A stretch of 64,000 bases of DNA, from assembly GCA_902799245.1 (NCBI GenBank), contig CADBZY010000004.1:114838-178837 (forward strand), written 5' to 3'. A program made the translations under genes and the position numbers. This document shows, in pieces, positions 44,453 through 53,296 of this stretch (its first letter is position 1; every line of letters starts with the position of its first letter). This DNA is from an uncultured Ruminococcus sp. GTDB taxonomy: Bacteria > Bacillota > Clostridia > Oscillospirales > Acutalibacteraceae. The notes beneath the pieces are model-generated. The model was not told where the DNA came from. It saw only the letters and a program-made list of their open reading frames with translations, and made no database searches.

Positions 44453-45439
44453 TCATGTAGAGGATGCCGCGACATTTGTCGCAATGGTGGAAGTAATAAT
44501 AATGCAAACAGCAAGAGATTGCGCAGCGGAAACTGCGATGGCCGAGGCTGTAGAAGCTGCCTGGGATGCTTGCGCTGTTTCATAAAGATCAGTTGTCAGC
44601 ATAGTAGCGTTCATCAAACGGGTCTTTTTATCAAGTCCCAGCAGTCCGTAACCCTTTTGTTTGGACAGAAATTCATCTATCTCAATAATAGTATCACGCA
44701 TTTTCTCAATATCACTATCAAGTACAGAAACGGCAGCAAGTGTCGAAAGCTCGGTATATACGCCGTATTTCTTACCTGCTTCCCTCAAAGCATCATACAG
44801 GTCATTGAGATGCTCCACTTTTTCACGGGCTGATCCTTGGGTCAACGAAAGCACATGAGAAACACTCTGAATGCTGCTTTTATGTGAATACTTTATCTTA
44901 AGCAGATCGAAGCATTTTTCCATGTCGTCAATAAGATCGGTATTGTTTTTCTCAGAAAGAGCCATTAAACCGGCAAGCACACTGTCCTGCTCATTGGTGA
45001 GGAAGGGGTGTTCGTTCTTCATGAGATCATATATCTCTTTTCCTCTGTCAACAACCGCTGCATAAGAAGCTTCATCTGTTAAGTCAGCGAGCATAATCGC
45101 CAGCAGAGCCGAGTATTCCGAGCGGTTAAACTTCTTCTTAGCATAATTGTAGATTTTGATAACCTTATCAAAATGTGCCTTTGGATCTTCCTTGATAGAG
45201 AGGTTAGCAGCAAACGGCATCATAACATTGCCTTTGAGATAGGAAAGAGCGCCGGCGTTCTTTTTTATGATCTTTTTGCATTCTCTTAGCTTGTCCTCAT
45301 CTGCTGTCACGCCATGTGAGGTAAGCGCATTGGCAGCCACTGGGTAAACATAGAGACTTTCGCCTCTGAATACCTTTTTCAGAATATCTCTGTTGGTAAT
45401 AAAATTCTCACACAGTGCAGTTACCTTTTCATCCATCAT
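44453..45439 (-). CDS. DUF4003 family protein
   Basis: About 328 residues, mostly helical. It has DUF4003-type blocks (ENFITNRDILKKVFRGESLYVYPVAANALTS, FNRSEYSALLAIMLADL, ALAGLMALSEKN-like core) and an Ala/Ser/Thr-rich hydrophobic C-terminus (ASTASAIAVSAAQSLAVCIIITSTIATNVAASST). Function unknown; the family is widespread in Firmicutes. Four ATG codons in a row follow AAGGAGC; the third (45439) has a 7-nt spacer and is chosen. Confidence 0.8.
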   Translation of the reverse strand: MMDEKVTALCENFITNRDILKKVFRGESLYVYPVAANALTSHGVTADEDKLRECKKIIKKNAGALSYLKGNVMMPFAANLSIKEDPKAHFDKVIKIYNYAKKKFNRSEYSALLAIMLADLTDEASYAAVVDRGKEIYDLMKNEHPFLTNEQDSVLAGLMALSEKNNTDLIDDMEKCFDLLKIKYSHKSSIQSVSHVLSLTQGSAREKVEHLNDLYDALREAGKKYGVYTELSTLAAVSVLDSDIEKMRDTIIEIDEFLSKQKGYGLLGLDKKTRLMNATMLTTDLYETAQASQAASTASAIAVSAAQSLAVCIIITSTIATNVAASST

Positions 45440-45521
45440 CATCATGCTCCTTAAAATTTTTTATGATCAATCGGACTAAAACAAAAACTCACCGAAAACA
45501 GATGTGTACTTAAAGTTGTTA

Positions 45522-46160
45522 TTATTTCAGAAGCAGCATAGCGGCCGCTTCTGCTATGCCAACAACAACAAGAACTAATTTCCCTGTACGCTGCGGCTTC
45601 ATTATCTGAACCGGAGTAATAAATCCAATACCGACAATTGTTACGGCCGCCTGATAAAAATACTGAAAAACATCCTGCTCTGCTCTACAGAGCTTCAGAA
45701 GCACGTATACGATAGGAAGAACAAGCACAATGGTGGTAACAGGCACACCGAGATAACTTTTCCGATGACCTGTCTCCTGTTTCTGCCTGTTTTCTTCAAG
45801 AACGTTGAAATAAGCGAGGCGAATTACCGCGGCAAGACTGATAAACACAGCGACAATGCCGCCTAATATCTTGTTATGGGAAACAGCATACACAAATATA
45901 CCGGGTGCGACTCCGAATCCCACCAGATCGCAAAGAGAATCTATCTGTATACCGAATCTTTTTTGATTTTCATCTCTGTCCTTTTTGGTGGAAGCAACAG
46001 CGCCGTCAAACATATCGCACAGACCGGCAATCATCATAAACCAGAGTGAGAGCCAGGGGTTGCCTCCGATTGCAAGAAATATTGCTATACATGCAGAAAC
46101 CATTCCGAGGTATGTAAGTATAACAGTATAATTGTAGTAACCGATCATTTTGCGATTCAT
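45522..46160 (-). CDS. pssA: CDP-diacylglycerol-serine O-phosphatidyltransferase-like protein
   Basis: 212 residues, about six to seven membrane helices. A CDP-alcohol phosphotransferase motif is visible as CDMFDGAVAS...GIQIDSLCDLVGFGVAP. The Arg that usually follows DGxxA is Ser here, and the spacing to the next Gly is longer, as in Gram-positive PssA. It makes phosphatidylserine from CDP-diacylglycerol and serine; a related alcohol substrate cannot be excluded. ATG at 46160 has GGAG 8 nt upstream. Divergent from the flippase-like gene. Confidence 0.85.
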   Translation of the reverse strand: MNRKMIGYYNYTVILTYLGMVSACIAIFLAIGGNPWLSLWFMMIAGLCDMFDGAVASTKKDRDENQKRFGIQIDSLCDLVGFGVAPGIFVYAVSHNKILGGIVAVFISLAAVIRLAYFNVLEENRQKQETGHRKSYLGVPVTTIVLVLPIVYVLLKLCRAEQDVFQYFYQAAVTIVGIGFITPVQIMKPQRTGKLVLVVVGIAEAAAMLLLK

Positions 46161-46262
46161 TTTCAACACTCCGATTCATATGCTTATAGATTAATGCGAT
46201 ACTAAATAATTGTAAACATAAAAAAAATTTAATGTTTATTCATTATTTTGATGCTGAACATA

Positions 46263-46292
46263 TTGAAATATCGACATCAAATAGTGTATAAT
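46263..46292 (+). promoter_or_regulatory. Sigma-A-type promoter before the UPF0104 gene
   Basis: TTGAAA (46263-46268), an 18-bp spacer and TATAAT (46287-46292). The leader to the ATG at 46457 would be about 158 nt; no clear structure was found in it. Confidence 0.65.
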
Positions 46293-46456
46293 ACTGTATG
46301 CTTATTATATACCAAAATAATACGTATGTCAATGAGAATATTGACCGTGTAACCTTTTTTTAACTTTCGGTCAATGCTTTTTTCGTGCATTTAGATAAAA
46401 ATTTGGACTGTTCCAGATTTCGCAGAATATAAAGATTTGAGGTCGAATTGTGACAA

Positions 46457-47512
46457 ATGGCAAACGATAAAAAAATCAGTGACAGGTATAAAAAAATATT
46501 CTGGGCTGCGTTTTCCCCTTTGCTTGCAATGCTTACTGTTTGGGCACTGCTTAAGCAAAACCAGAGCGTGTCTGTCAGAGATATAGCGCATACCGCAGCT
46601 GGCGCTGATAAATTCTGGTTTCTTTCCGCTATTTTAAGCTCAATTTTATATATCGTTTTTGAAGGATTTGCGCTCTGCTCAATCCTGAAGGGTGCTGGCT
46701 TCAGACCCAAGTTAAAAAACGGATTCCTGTACAGTACCGCGGATATTTACTTTTCCGCTATTACGCCTTCCGCTACCGGCGGTCAGCCGGCCAGTGCGTA
46801 TTTTATGCTGAGGGACAGAATCTCCGGTGGAGTCACTACGGCTGTGCTGATGCTCAATGTGATGATGTATACAGCATCGATTGTGGCACTCGGTATCATT
46901 TCCGTAATTTTGCGTCCCGCTTCTTTTGCTAAGTTCAGTCTTCCGTCCAAAATGCTGATTATCGGAGGCGCCACTGTTCAGCTTATTTTGACTGTGTTTT
47001 TTGTATTCGTACTCAATAATGGAGACTTTATTTTTAATTTTCTCAAAAGAACGATTTCCTTTCTCGGCAGAAAAAAAATTATCCGCAAAACCAAAAAACC
47101 TATTGCAAAACTGGAAAAAGCGCAGGCTGACTATTCTGCCTGTTCACAGTTGTTTGCGGGCAATTACAAATTGCTGTTAAAAGCGTTTTTATGGAATTTG
47201 CTTCAAAGGCTGTCCCAGATTATTGTTTCTCCCTTATTGTTCATTGCAATGGGCGGGAATGCGGCATTAAGCACAGATGTTTTTGCTAAACAGTGCCTTA
47301 TTACCATCGGATACAATTTCGTTCCTCTTCCCGGTGCAATGGGCATTGCGGATTATCTGATGCTCAATGGCTTTTCCGTGATTATGAATCGCGATATGGC
47401 ATTTCATCTTGAAATGCTGAGTCGAGGAATGACTTTTTATGTCTGCGTTTCCTTAAGCGGCTTGATTACCCTTTTAGGTTATATCATAAAAAGGAGAAGG
47501 AGAAAAAAATGA
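46457..47512 (+). CDS. UPF0104/lysylphosphatidylglycerol synthetase-like flippase membrane protein
   Basis: 351 residues, about eight membrane helices. ITPSATGGQPASAYFMLR and the C-terminal ITIGYNFVPLPGAMGIADYLM are signature blocks of the MprF N-terminal (flippase) domain family. The lysyl-transferase domain of MprF is absent. Such stand-alone proteins may move lipids or glycolipids across the membrane. A clear ribosome site is lacking. Its stop overlaps the PAP2 gene start by 4 nt, so the two proteins are made together. Confidence 0.87.
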   Translation: MANDKKISDRYKKIFWAAFSPLLAMLTVWALLKQNQSVSVRDIAHTAAGADKFWFLSAILSSILYIVFEGFALCSILKGAGFRPKLKNGFLYSTADIYFSAITPSATGGQPASAYFMLRDRISGGVTTAVLMLNVMMYTASIVALGIISVILRPASFAKFSLPSKMLIIGGATVQLILTVFFVFVLNNGDFIFNFLKRTISFLGRKKIIRKTKKPIAKLEKAQADYSACSQLFAGNYKLLLKAFLWNLLQRLSQIIVSPLLFIAMGGNAALSTDVFAKQCLITIGYNFVPLPGAMGIADYLMLNGFSVIMNRDMAFHLEMLSRGMTFYVCVSLSGLITLLGYIIKRRRRKK

Positions 47513-48240
47513 GGTTGTTTAAAATCATCTTTCCCGAAAAGTTGAAACTCTATGGCTGGTTGGCCATAGCTTCCTTGATTGCAATGAATATCTTGACCTA
47601 CTACGGCAGCAAGTTCTTTACGTCTTCTGCATACCACTATGATTTTACTACTTCGATCGATAGAATGATTCCCTTTATCCCTGCCGCAATCCTAATATAT
47701 AGTGTCATCGGTTATACTCAGTGGGGTATCGGTTACTATTGGTCGGCATGTGAAGATAAAAAAACGGTTATCTATATCTTTGGCGCAGAGATACTTGCAA
47801 AAATCCCTTCGATGATTATTTTTTTGCTTGTTCCTACCACAATGGTAAGGGCAGAAATTACAGGCACTGATATTTTCAGCTTATTTGTTAAAATGGTATA
47901 TTTTATGGATGAGCCCAACACACTCTTCCCTTCCTTCCACGTTCTTGAAAGCTATATCCTTCTACGCACTCTCCCATTGCTGAAAAAAGCTCCCCGTTGG
48001 TATAAAAAAATGACTCCTATCGTATCTCCACTTGTCATTTTCTCGATTTTATTTGTAAAACAGCATCTTGTCGTGGACATCTTAGGTGCCATTGCTGTCA
48101 GCGAATTCGGATTACTCACTATGAAAATTGCTTTCAAATTATGGGCAAAGCGAAGAAATATCTCTGCGAAATCCGGAAACACCAAATTAAGAGCCAATGT
48201 TAAAATCAAGCCCAACTCACTTTCCTGTGAAACAGAATAA
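47509..48240 (+). CDS. PAP2-family membrane phosphatase
   Basis: 243 residues, about six helices. The PAP2 motifs NTLFPSFHVLESY (PSxH) and VKQHLVVDILGA (HxxxD) are present, while the first motif (KxxxxxxRP) is not obvious. This is the pattern of the inositol-phosphorylceramide-synthase-like PAP2 group. Coupled to the flippase-like gene, it may dephosphorylate or transfer a head group on the lipid moved by its partner. GGAG precedes the ATG. Confidence 0.85.
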   Translation: MRLFKIIFPEKLKLYGWLAIASLIAMNILTYYGSKFFTSSAYHYDFTTSIDRMIPFIPAAILIYSVIGYTQWGIGYYWSACEDKKTVIYIFGAEILAKIPSMIIFLLVPTTMVRAEITGTDIFSLFVKMVYFMDEPNTLFPSFHVLESYILLRTLPLLKKAPRWYKKMTPIVSPLVIFSILFVKQHLVVDILGAIAVSEFGLLTMKIAFKLWAKRRNISAKSGNTKLRANVKIKPNSLSCETE

Positions 48241-48254
48241 ACAGGATTCATCAA

Positions 48255-48304
48255 ACAAAACAGCATCGCTTTTATCAGACTCGATAAAAACGATGCTGTT
48301 TTGT
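48255..48304. terminator. Bidirectional terminator
   Basis: ACAAAACAGCATCG (48255-48268) pairs with CGATGCTGTTTTGT (48291-48304), with an inner TTTTATC/GATAAAA pairing. It separates the convergent PAP2 and PHP phosphatase genes. Confidence 0.88.
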
Positions 48305-48318
48305 TGCATAGATTGAAC

Positions 48319-49008
48319 TTAAAGCTCAAAGAGCTTCATGACATTGTAATTTGGTTCGTATTTTTTCAGGTTCTTGAGCATCAGATCAAAATTTGGTTTT
48401 CTCGATTTGCTGTTGTGGCAGTCCGTTCCGAAAACGATTGGATAGTCATCGCTGATAAACGGCTTAAGCAGCTTCTTTGACTTCCATCGGGTAAAAACGG
48501 ATGTGTTGAACTGGAAAATCGCATCAGGAATATTCAATATATCATTGTAATCTGCCGAACTGAATATATCCACATACCTGTCGAGATGGGCTATGATGAT
48601 CTGTTTTTTAGTGCGGTAAGCGATTTCTTCTATCTCCTCACTCATCCACTTGCGATAACCTTCATAGGGAATTTCCAGCAACAGGGTATTCATCTCCTGA
48701 TTGGCTAAGAGCTCAATCCCGTCAGCATAGCAGAGGTTCCTTTCCAGCGCAATTTCCGCTGCAAGCATGATTTTTGGCATCGGATTAAACGCATGGCACG
48801 CAATCAGTTTTTTATAAGCCGCTTCACGCCGCATCAAAAATTTTTCGACGCTCATCTCATGCAGTCTGAAATGCGGAGTCGCAACAATATTGCGAACGCC
48901 TTGCTCCATCTGCATTCTGATGAGCTTTATGCTTTCATCGGTGTTCGATGCACCGTCATCTATACCTGGAAGAATGTGACAATGAAAATCTGTATCAAAT
49001 AAATTCAT
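48319..49008 (-). CDS. PHP-type tyrosine-protein phosphatase (CpsB/YwqE-like)
   Basis: 229 residues. PHP-domain metal motifs: DTDFHCHILPGIDDGA, ATPHFRLHEMSVEKF, LLEIPYEGYRKW, IIAHLDRY and VFGTDCHNSKSRKP. In Firmicutes these enzymes dephosphorylate the tyrosine tail of the cognate BY-kinase in capsule synthesis. ATG at 49008 has AAGGA 8 nt upstream. It is downstream of the kinase gene with a hairpin between them. Confidence 0.9.
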   Translation of the reverse strand: MNLFDTDFHCHILPGIDDGASNTDESIKLIRMQMEQGVRNIVATPHFRLHEMSVEKFLMRREAAYKKLIACHAFNPMPKIMLAAEIALERNLCYADGIELLANQEMNTLLLEIPYEGYRKWMSEEIEEIAYRTKKQIIIAHLDRYVDIFSSADYNDILNIPDAIFQFNTSVFTRWKSKKLLKPFISDDYPIVFGTDCHNSKSRKPNFDLMLKNLKKYEPNYNVMKLFEL

Positions 49009-49028
49009 ATTAGCAGTCCTTTGTAAAA

Positions 49029-49075
49029 TGCCACACACCGGCAACCCCTGTCACCGGGAGAGCTGATGTGTGGCA
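49029..49075 (-). promoter_or_regulatory. Structured hairpin between the BY-kinase and phosphatase genes
   Basis: TGCCACACA (49029-49037) pairs with TGTGTGGCA (49067-49075); the 29-nt interior has CCGG and CCC/GGG segments that can pair further. On the minus strand it is followed by ATTTTAC, not a real T run. It may partially terminate or protect the mRNA, lowering phosphatase relative to kinase. Confidence 0.55.
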
Positions 49076-49114
49076 AAATTTTATCTATCTTGCGTCGCTT
49101 CAAAGAGAATGTGC

Positions 49115-51145
49115 TTATTGATGAGGATAAAACTGATCAGGCTCCTGTTCGTCAACGACAGAAGAAATGGGTTCAACGGCCGGCTTGACAACATTGTCCC
49201 AATCGTATTCATCATTGGTTTCATTGAAGTTTTCCGAAATATCTTTTTCGGCTTTTTTCTTGGAATGCTTTTTCCTGCTTTCTCCATAGCCATAACCGTA
49301 GCCATAACCGTAACCGTAGCCGTAGCCATAGTGACCATAATGACCGTATCCTCCATTGCCCGAGGTGGAATCGGTAAGAATAAATCCGATGATATTGGCT
49401 TTTGCCATTTTGATTGAATTCATGGCGCGGTCAATTTCAGGATACCTTGTTTTGTTTTCTCTGGCGGTAATGATGATTCCGGAGGACATGGAGGCAAGTG
49501 TCAGAGAGTCAGAAACCAGATTAATCGGAGATGTATCGATAAACACAAAATCGTAATCCTGGGACTGGGTGTTGACAAAGTCGATCATATAATTGGAACC
49601 CAAAAGCTCAGCCGGGCTGGGAGTGGAGGGACCCGCAGAGATAAAGTCAACGCCGGGACGAACATCACGCACGACCGATTCGTCAAAAGTTTCAAAGCCC
49701 ATAAGAACACGGGAAAGACCGCGCTTATTGCTGACCTTGAAATATCTGAAAATCGAGGGATTTCTCAGGTCGCCGTCAACCAGAAGCACCTTAGCTCCCA
49801 TCTGCGCCATTGAAATGGCAAGATTGATGGTTGTGGTAGTCTTAAGGTCATTTGCCGTAGGACTGGTGATGACAAACACGCCCTTGTCATCCATAGTGGA
49901 TATGCGGAACATCATGTTTGTTCTGATGGATTTGTAGGCGGAATCGATCGGGAACGGTGTATTCTGACCGATAATCGTCGCTGTTGTAATAATCTTCTCG
50001 TTGTCTACGTTTCTCTTCTTCAGCTTATTGTTTAGACTTACATCCTTTTTAGAGATGCCGAGAACCTTTGCAAATCTGAAGAAATCAGGCACAGACCCCA
50101 AAACCGGAATGTTATACTTCTCAGAGAGAGTCTTTTCATCACTGATCGTCACTTTGGTAGCCAGACGGAGAATGTAAATAATGACGAGCATTACGCCAAA
50201 AACAAAGGCAAACAGCACCGTGAATTTCGGAATACTCGGAAAACTCGGAAACTGCGGCTCTTTGGGATGACTGAGTATCGTAACTGAACCGGAACCAACG
50301 ATACTTTCGAGCGATTTAGATGCTACATCAGAATAAGCCTTGCAGATTCTGTAGGAGAGCTTGGGACTTTCGGTTTCCACTGTGATTCTCAAGACCTCTG
50401 TCTTATTGACCGACGAGAATTTGAGGTAGCTGAGCAATGTAGCCTCTTGGATATTCTTATCCTTTAGTTCTTTCAGAACTTCGTCTGTGATGGAATTGGT
50501 CTGCAGCATAACTATATATGTATCGACCAGCTTCTGGGACGCGTTAATGTCGTTAATGTTGACATTGCTCGAATCAACGGTATTCTTGTTGGTGACATAC
50601 AAATCAGCAATGGATGTGTATTTGGGAGTAAGGACAAAGGATGAAATCAGAAATCCTATCACTCCTCCGAGAATGGCAACCGCAAGGAGAGACTTCCAAT
50701 GTCCGAGAAGATACCGCATGATTTTGAGAATATCTATTTCGAACGTGCGATCCTTGTCTTCATTGGACTGCGTCTTTTCCGGCTCGGGAAGAGATTCCTG
50801 CGTTGGAGCCTGTACGGCGGCTATCATATTGTTGGATTTGAAAAGATCAAAGACAATTTTGGTAACAGCAGGCACCAGCTGATTGTACATCATGGAATAT
50901 GCCATTTTAGGCGTCATTCCCTGCTTTTTATTCGGCTTTGATTCATCTTCCGGAATCGAATAATCAAAAGACTCACCGAAACTGACGCCAGCATTTGGAG
51001 TAAAGGCAGTATAATCGCCATCGATCTTTGCAGAACTTTTTCCCTTCTGCTTTTTTTTCATTTTGCGTTTTCTGAATGTTTCAAGATAAACAGAGTTGAT
51101 TGAAAATTCATCCGCATTCTGGGAGTGATTATTTGACTTATCCAA
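49115..51145 (-). CDS. Fused Wzz-like chain-length regulator and BY-kinase (Wzc-type) for exopolysaccharide
   Basis: 676 residues. A basic cytoplasmic N-terminus of about 150 residues is followed by membrane helix 1 (150-172), the outer Wzz domain, helix 2 (308-328) and a cytoplasmic kinase domain. Walker A' LLVDGDLRNP (454-463), PSPAELLGS and Walker B FVFIDTSP are normal. Walker A reads TSPTANDLKTTTT (427-439), lacking the two glycines of the usual PGEGKST. The tail has ten tyrosines in YG/HYG repeats (600-620), the likely autophosphorylation cluster. Firmicutes usually split this into two proteins. TTG start with AAAGGAG 7 nt upstream. Confidence 0.9.
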   Translation of the reverse strand: MDKSNNHSQNADEFSINSVYLETFRKRKMKKKQKGKSSAKIDGDYTAFTPNAGVSFGESFDYSIPEDESKPNKKQGMTPKMAYSMMYNQLVPAVTKIVFDLFKSNNMIAAVQAPTQESLPEPEKTQSNEDKDRTFEIDILKIMRYLLGHWKSLLAVAILGGVIGFLISSFVLTPKYTSIADLYVTNKNTVDSSNVNINDINASQKLVDTYIVMLQTNSITDEVLKELKDKNIQEATLLSYLKFSSVNKTEVLRITVETESPKLSYRICKAYSDVASKSLESIVGSGSVTILSHPKEPQFPSFPSIPKFTVLFAFVFGVMLVIIYILRLATKVTISDEKTLSEKYNIPVLGSVPDFFRFAKVLGISKKDVSLNNKLKKRNVDNEKIITTATIIGQNTPFPIDSAYKSIRTNMMFRISTMDDKGVFVITSPTANDLKTTTTINLAISMAQMGAKVLLVDGDLRNPSIFRYFKVSNKRGLSRVLMGFETFDESVVRDVRPGVDFISAGPSTPSPAELLGSNYMIDFVNTQSQDYDFVFIDTSPINLVSDSLTLASMSSGIIITARENKTRYPEIDRAMNSIKMAKANIIGFILTDSTSGNGGYGHYGHYGYGYGYGYGYGYGYGESRKKHSKKKAEKDISENFNETNDEYDWDNVVKPAVEPISSVVDEQEPDQFYPHQ

Positions 51146-51193
51146 ACCAATTCTCCTTTGTTAAACTATTTAAACCCAATCTGTGATGAACAG

Positions 51194-51221
51194 ATTATAG
51201 CTTATTTAATTATTATATCAA
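51194..51221 (-). promoter_or_regulatory. Possible promoter of the BY-kinase gene
   Basis: Read on the minus strand: TTGATA (51221-51216), a 16-bp spacer and TATAAT (51199-51194), about 50 nt before the TTG start. It would allow kinase expression independent of the LCP gene. Confidence 0.55.
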
Positions 51222-51265
51222 ACAAAATCAAATATGTCAATATTTATGTTTTGCGATGTTGCTTT

Positions 51266-52672
51266 TTACTTATCAGTAAATTTGCTTCCGTATAGGAACT
51301 CATTCAGGATCTTTGAATTTTCATTGAAATCAACATGTCCGAGCGTTTTATAGGTTCCTTTTTTGGGAATTGTCATCTGAACTACTTCATTGTCAAAATA
51401 TCCAGGCATTCTGATTAATAGATCAGCAAATTCTATCGCGGTGAGATTTGTCTGGACATAGGGCAGACAGTCTGCGGAAATATCCTTCAGATCGCTGACT
51501 GAAAGACCAGTCAGGTTTTCTTTGATGGCTATTATTATCTTACGCTGACGTTCAATACGGTGAAAGTCATCATCAATCCAGCGCAGCCTCGCATATTGCA
51601 GAGCTTCATACCCGTCGAAATGATTAATTCCCGCATGTACCTTGCGTTTAATTTTCCATGTATTGTGATTCGAGGATGTGTTCAGACCGTAAGCCTCTTT
51701 CTCTGTCAAAGTAACATCCACTCCCCCAACTTCATCTACGAGCTTTTGAAACATTGAGAAATTCACCCTGATGTATTTGTCTACATCAACTTTAAAATGT
51801 GTGCGAACGGTCTGCATAAGCAGTTTGCTGCCTCCATAGCGAAATGTATGGGTTAATATGTCATTCTTATGCCCTGGTATACTTACAAGCATTCCCCTCT
51901 CCAGTGACACCAGACGAATTGTCTTAGTGCTGTTGTCAAGTGATAGAAGCATAATGGAATCAGCTCTTGCGTTTTTGCTGAATCCATTGGTTCTTTCGTC
52001 CGTACCGATCAGGAGGATATTGAAAACTTCTGTGTCCTTGAAGACAGTACCATCTTGAATAACGACATCACCATCTGGTATTTCTGAGATTTCGGTATCA
52101 GAAAATGTCACCTTTGTGTTGAAGTATACACTATCGTCCTCGTCAATATCCATCATTCGGTAATAATGATAAAAAACTGCTGTGACAGAGACAAGAAGAA
52201 TCATCATCAGTAATAATACGGCACTGCATGATAGGCAGCCCACCTTTTTGGCACTGATCCTCTTTTTTTCCCCGTTATCGGAATCAGGATCATCGTCTTC
52301 GAATTCATCAACATCATATGCTGCATTGAGATCAGCGTCATCTTCATGGGGTTGAACAGTTTCCTGTGCTATGTCGAGTATAAACGAAAAACCATTATCT
52401 GTTAACTCAGGTGCATTTTCATGTTTCTCTTGTGTAATCAAAATATCTTCAGAGTTGCACTCGTAAAGCTCAACCTCATTATCAAGCAAGTTATCATCAG
52501 CGGACTCTTTCTCTTCCGCTGGAGTCCTGACAGCATTTACAGATACTAAGATACTTTTAGCTTTTATGGAGGTAGAATCAACGGTAATATTTTCACTTAC
52601 ATCAAAAAATATATCATTTAATTCTTCATCGGTCACAAATTCAGACGAATTAATTTCTTTTTTTTGTTCCAT
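51266..52672 (-). CDS. LytR-CpsA-Psr (LCP) family glycopolymer ligase
   Basis: 468 residues. A long acidic cytoplasmic N-terminus (about 140 residues) and one membrane helix (144-170) precede the extracellular LCP domain. Domain blocks are FNILLIGTDERTNGFSKNARADSIMLLSLD, RLVSLERGMLVSIPGHK, VDVDKYIRVNFSMFQKLVDEVGGVDVTL, GYEALQYARLRWIDDDFHRIERQR. The conserved Arg/Asp residues that hold the pyrophosphate lipid are present. LCP proteins attach wall polymers or capsule to peptidoglycan. It is upstream of the BY-kinase and phosphatase, forming an assembly set without glycosyltransferases in this window. Confidence 0.93.
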   Translation of the reverse strand: MEQKKEINSSEFVTDEELNDIFFDVSENITVDSTSIKAKSILVSVNAVRTPAEEKESADDNLLDNEVELYECNSEDILITQEKHENAPELTDNGFSFILDIAQETVQPHEDDADLNAAYDVDEFEDDDPDSDNGEKKRISAKKVGCLSCSAVLLLMMILLVSVTAVFYHYYRMMDIDEDDSVYFNTKVTFSDTEISEIPDGDVVIQDGTVFKDTEVFNILLIGTDERTNGFSKNARADSIMLLSLDNSTKTIRLVSLERGMLVSIPGHKNDILTHTFRYGGSKLLMQTVRTHFKVDVDKYIRVNFSMFQKLVDEVGGVDVTLTEKEAYGLNTSSNHNTWKIKRKVHAGINHFDGYEALQYARLRWIDDDFHRIERQRKIIIAIKENLTGLSVSDLKDISADCLPYVQTNLTAIEFADLLIRMPGYFDNEVVQMTIPKKGTYKTLGHVDFNENSKILNEFLYGSKFTDK

Positions 52673-52733
52673 ACGGTACTCCTCGATATTTTCCTACGTT
52701 TTAATTTTTCACTCTGGATCAACAGTTAACTAC

Positions 52734-52762
52734 ATTGTATCATAAACAAAACATGAATTCAA
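52734..52762 (-). promoter_or_regulatory. Sigma-A-type promoter of the LCP gene
   Basis: Minus strand TTGAAT (52762-52757), a 17-bp spacer and TACAAT (52739-52734), about 60 nt before the ATG. The 309-nt gap 52673-52981 also holds the tRNA promoter; its middle (about 52765-52930) is very AT-rich with no other feature seen. Confidence 0.6.
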
Positions 52763-52934
52763 TATTATTTTTTTAACCAACAAATTCTTAAAAATTGGTC
52801 TATATTTTCAATTAAAAAATGAATACAGAGAATCATAAATTAAATAAATTATTTATATTTTGCACTATTTTTATGTAAATTTTATAATATTTATGTTTGT
52901 ATTTAATAAAATAAATGATATTATAAAATTTCTC

Positions 52935-52963
52935 TTGAAATTTAACAAAATCAATGGTATAAT
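52935..52963 (+). promoter_or_regulatory. Promoter of tRNA-Ala
   Basis: TTGAAA (52935-52940), a 17-bp spacer and TATAAT (52958-52963), 18 nt before the tRNA 5' end. Close to consensus, as usual for stable RNA genes. Confidence 0.8.
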
Positions 52964-52981
52964 AAATCAGCTGTCAGATAC

Positions 52982-53057
52982 GGGGCATTAGCGCAGTTGG
53001 GAGCGCGCGACATTCGCATTGTCGAGGTCAGGGGTTCGACTCCCCTATGCTCCACCA
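52982..53057 (+). tRNA. tRNA-Ala (anticodon CGC)
   Basis: Full cloverleaf: acceptor GGGGCAT/ATGCTCC (one G-T pair), D stem GCGC/GCGC, anticodon stem CGACA/TGTCG with loop TTCGCAT (anticodon CGC), T arm with GGTTCGACT, encoded CCA at 53055-53057. Confidence 0.93.
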
Positions 53058-53059
53058 CC

Positions 53060-53090
53060 AAAGGCAAAGCACTTCTTGTGCTTTGCCTTT
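53060..53090 (+). terminator. Terminator after tRNA-Ala
   Basis: AAAGGCAAAGCAC (53060-53072) and GTGCTTTGCCTTT (53078-53090), 13 bp with a 5-nt loop. Confidence 0.85.
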
Positions 53091-53107
53091 ATGTAAAATT
53101 ATTGTCT

Positions 53108-53148
53108 GGAGAGTTGTCCGAGTGGTCGAAGGTGCAGCACTCGAAATG
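53108..53148 (+). pseudogene. 5' half of tRNA-Ser (att-type duplicate)
   Basis: 41 bp identical to the first 41 nt of the intact tRNA-Ser at 53297, ending inside the 3' side of the anticodon arm (CTCGAAATG). After that the sequence differs and the anticodon stem, variable arm, T arm and acceptor 3' strand are missing. This is what remains when an element using the anticodon region as crossover carries its own 5' half and restores the gene further on. Confidence 0.88.
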
Positions 53149-53296
53149 TCGTACTGCTCAGGCTGTTTCGTCCGCAAGGAATGCCCATTTCAGGGCGTTT
53201 CCGAGATTAAAAATACAAATTGAATAAGCTGTTCTGCCCTGAAGTTCTGTCCTAAAATTGATTTTGAGTGATGTGAACTTACGGGACGAAATATAC
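53149..53296. other. 148-bp insert between tRNA-Ser half and intact tRNA-Ser
   Basis: No gene fits. It carries GTTCTGCCCT (53231-53240) and the variant GTTCTGTCCT (53244-53253), the same motif found on the other side of the tRNA near the integrase gene. It is probably the end of an integrated or partly deleted element. It also supplies the promoter-side DNA for the intact tRNA-Ser. Confidence 0.6.

Noticed and set aside
49280..49346. Short-period repeat in the BY-kinase gene considered as a non-coding repeat
   Set aside because: It is the coding sequence of the YG tyrosine tail.
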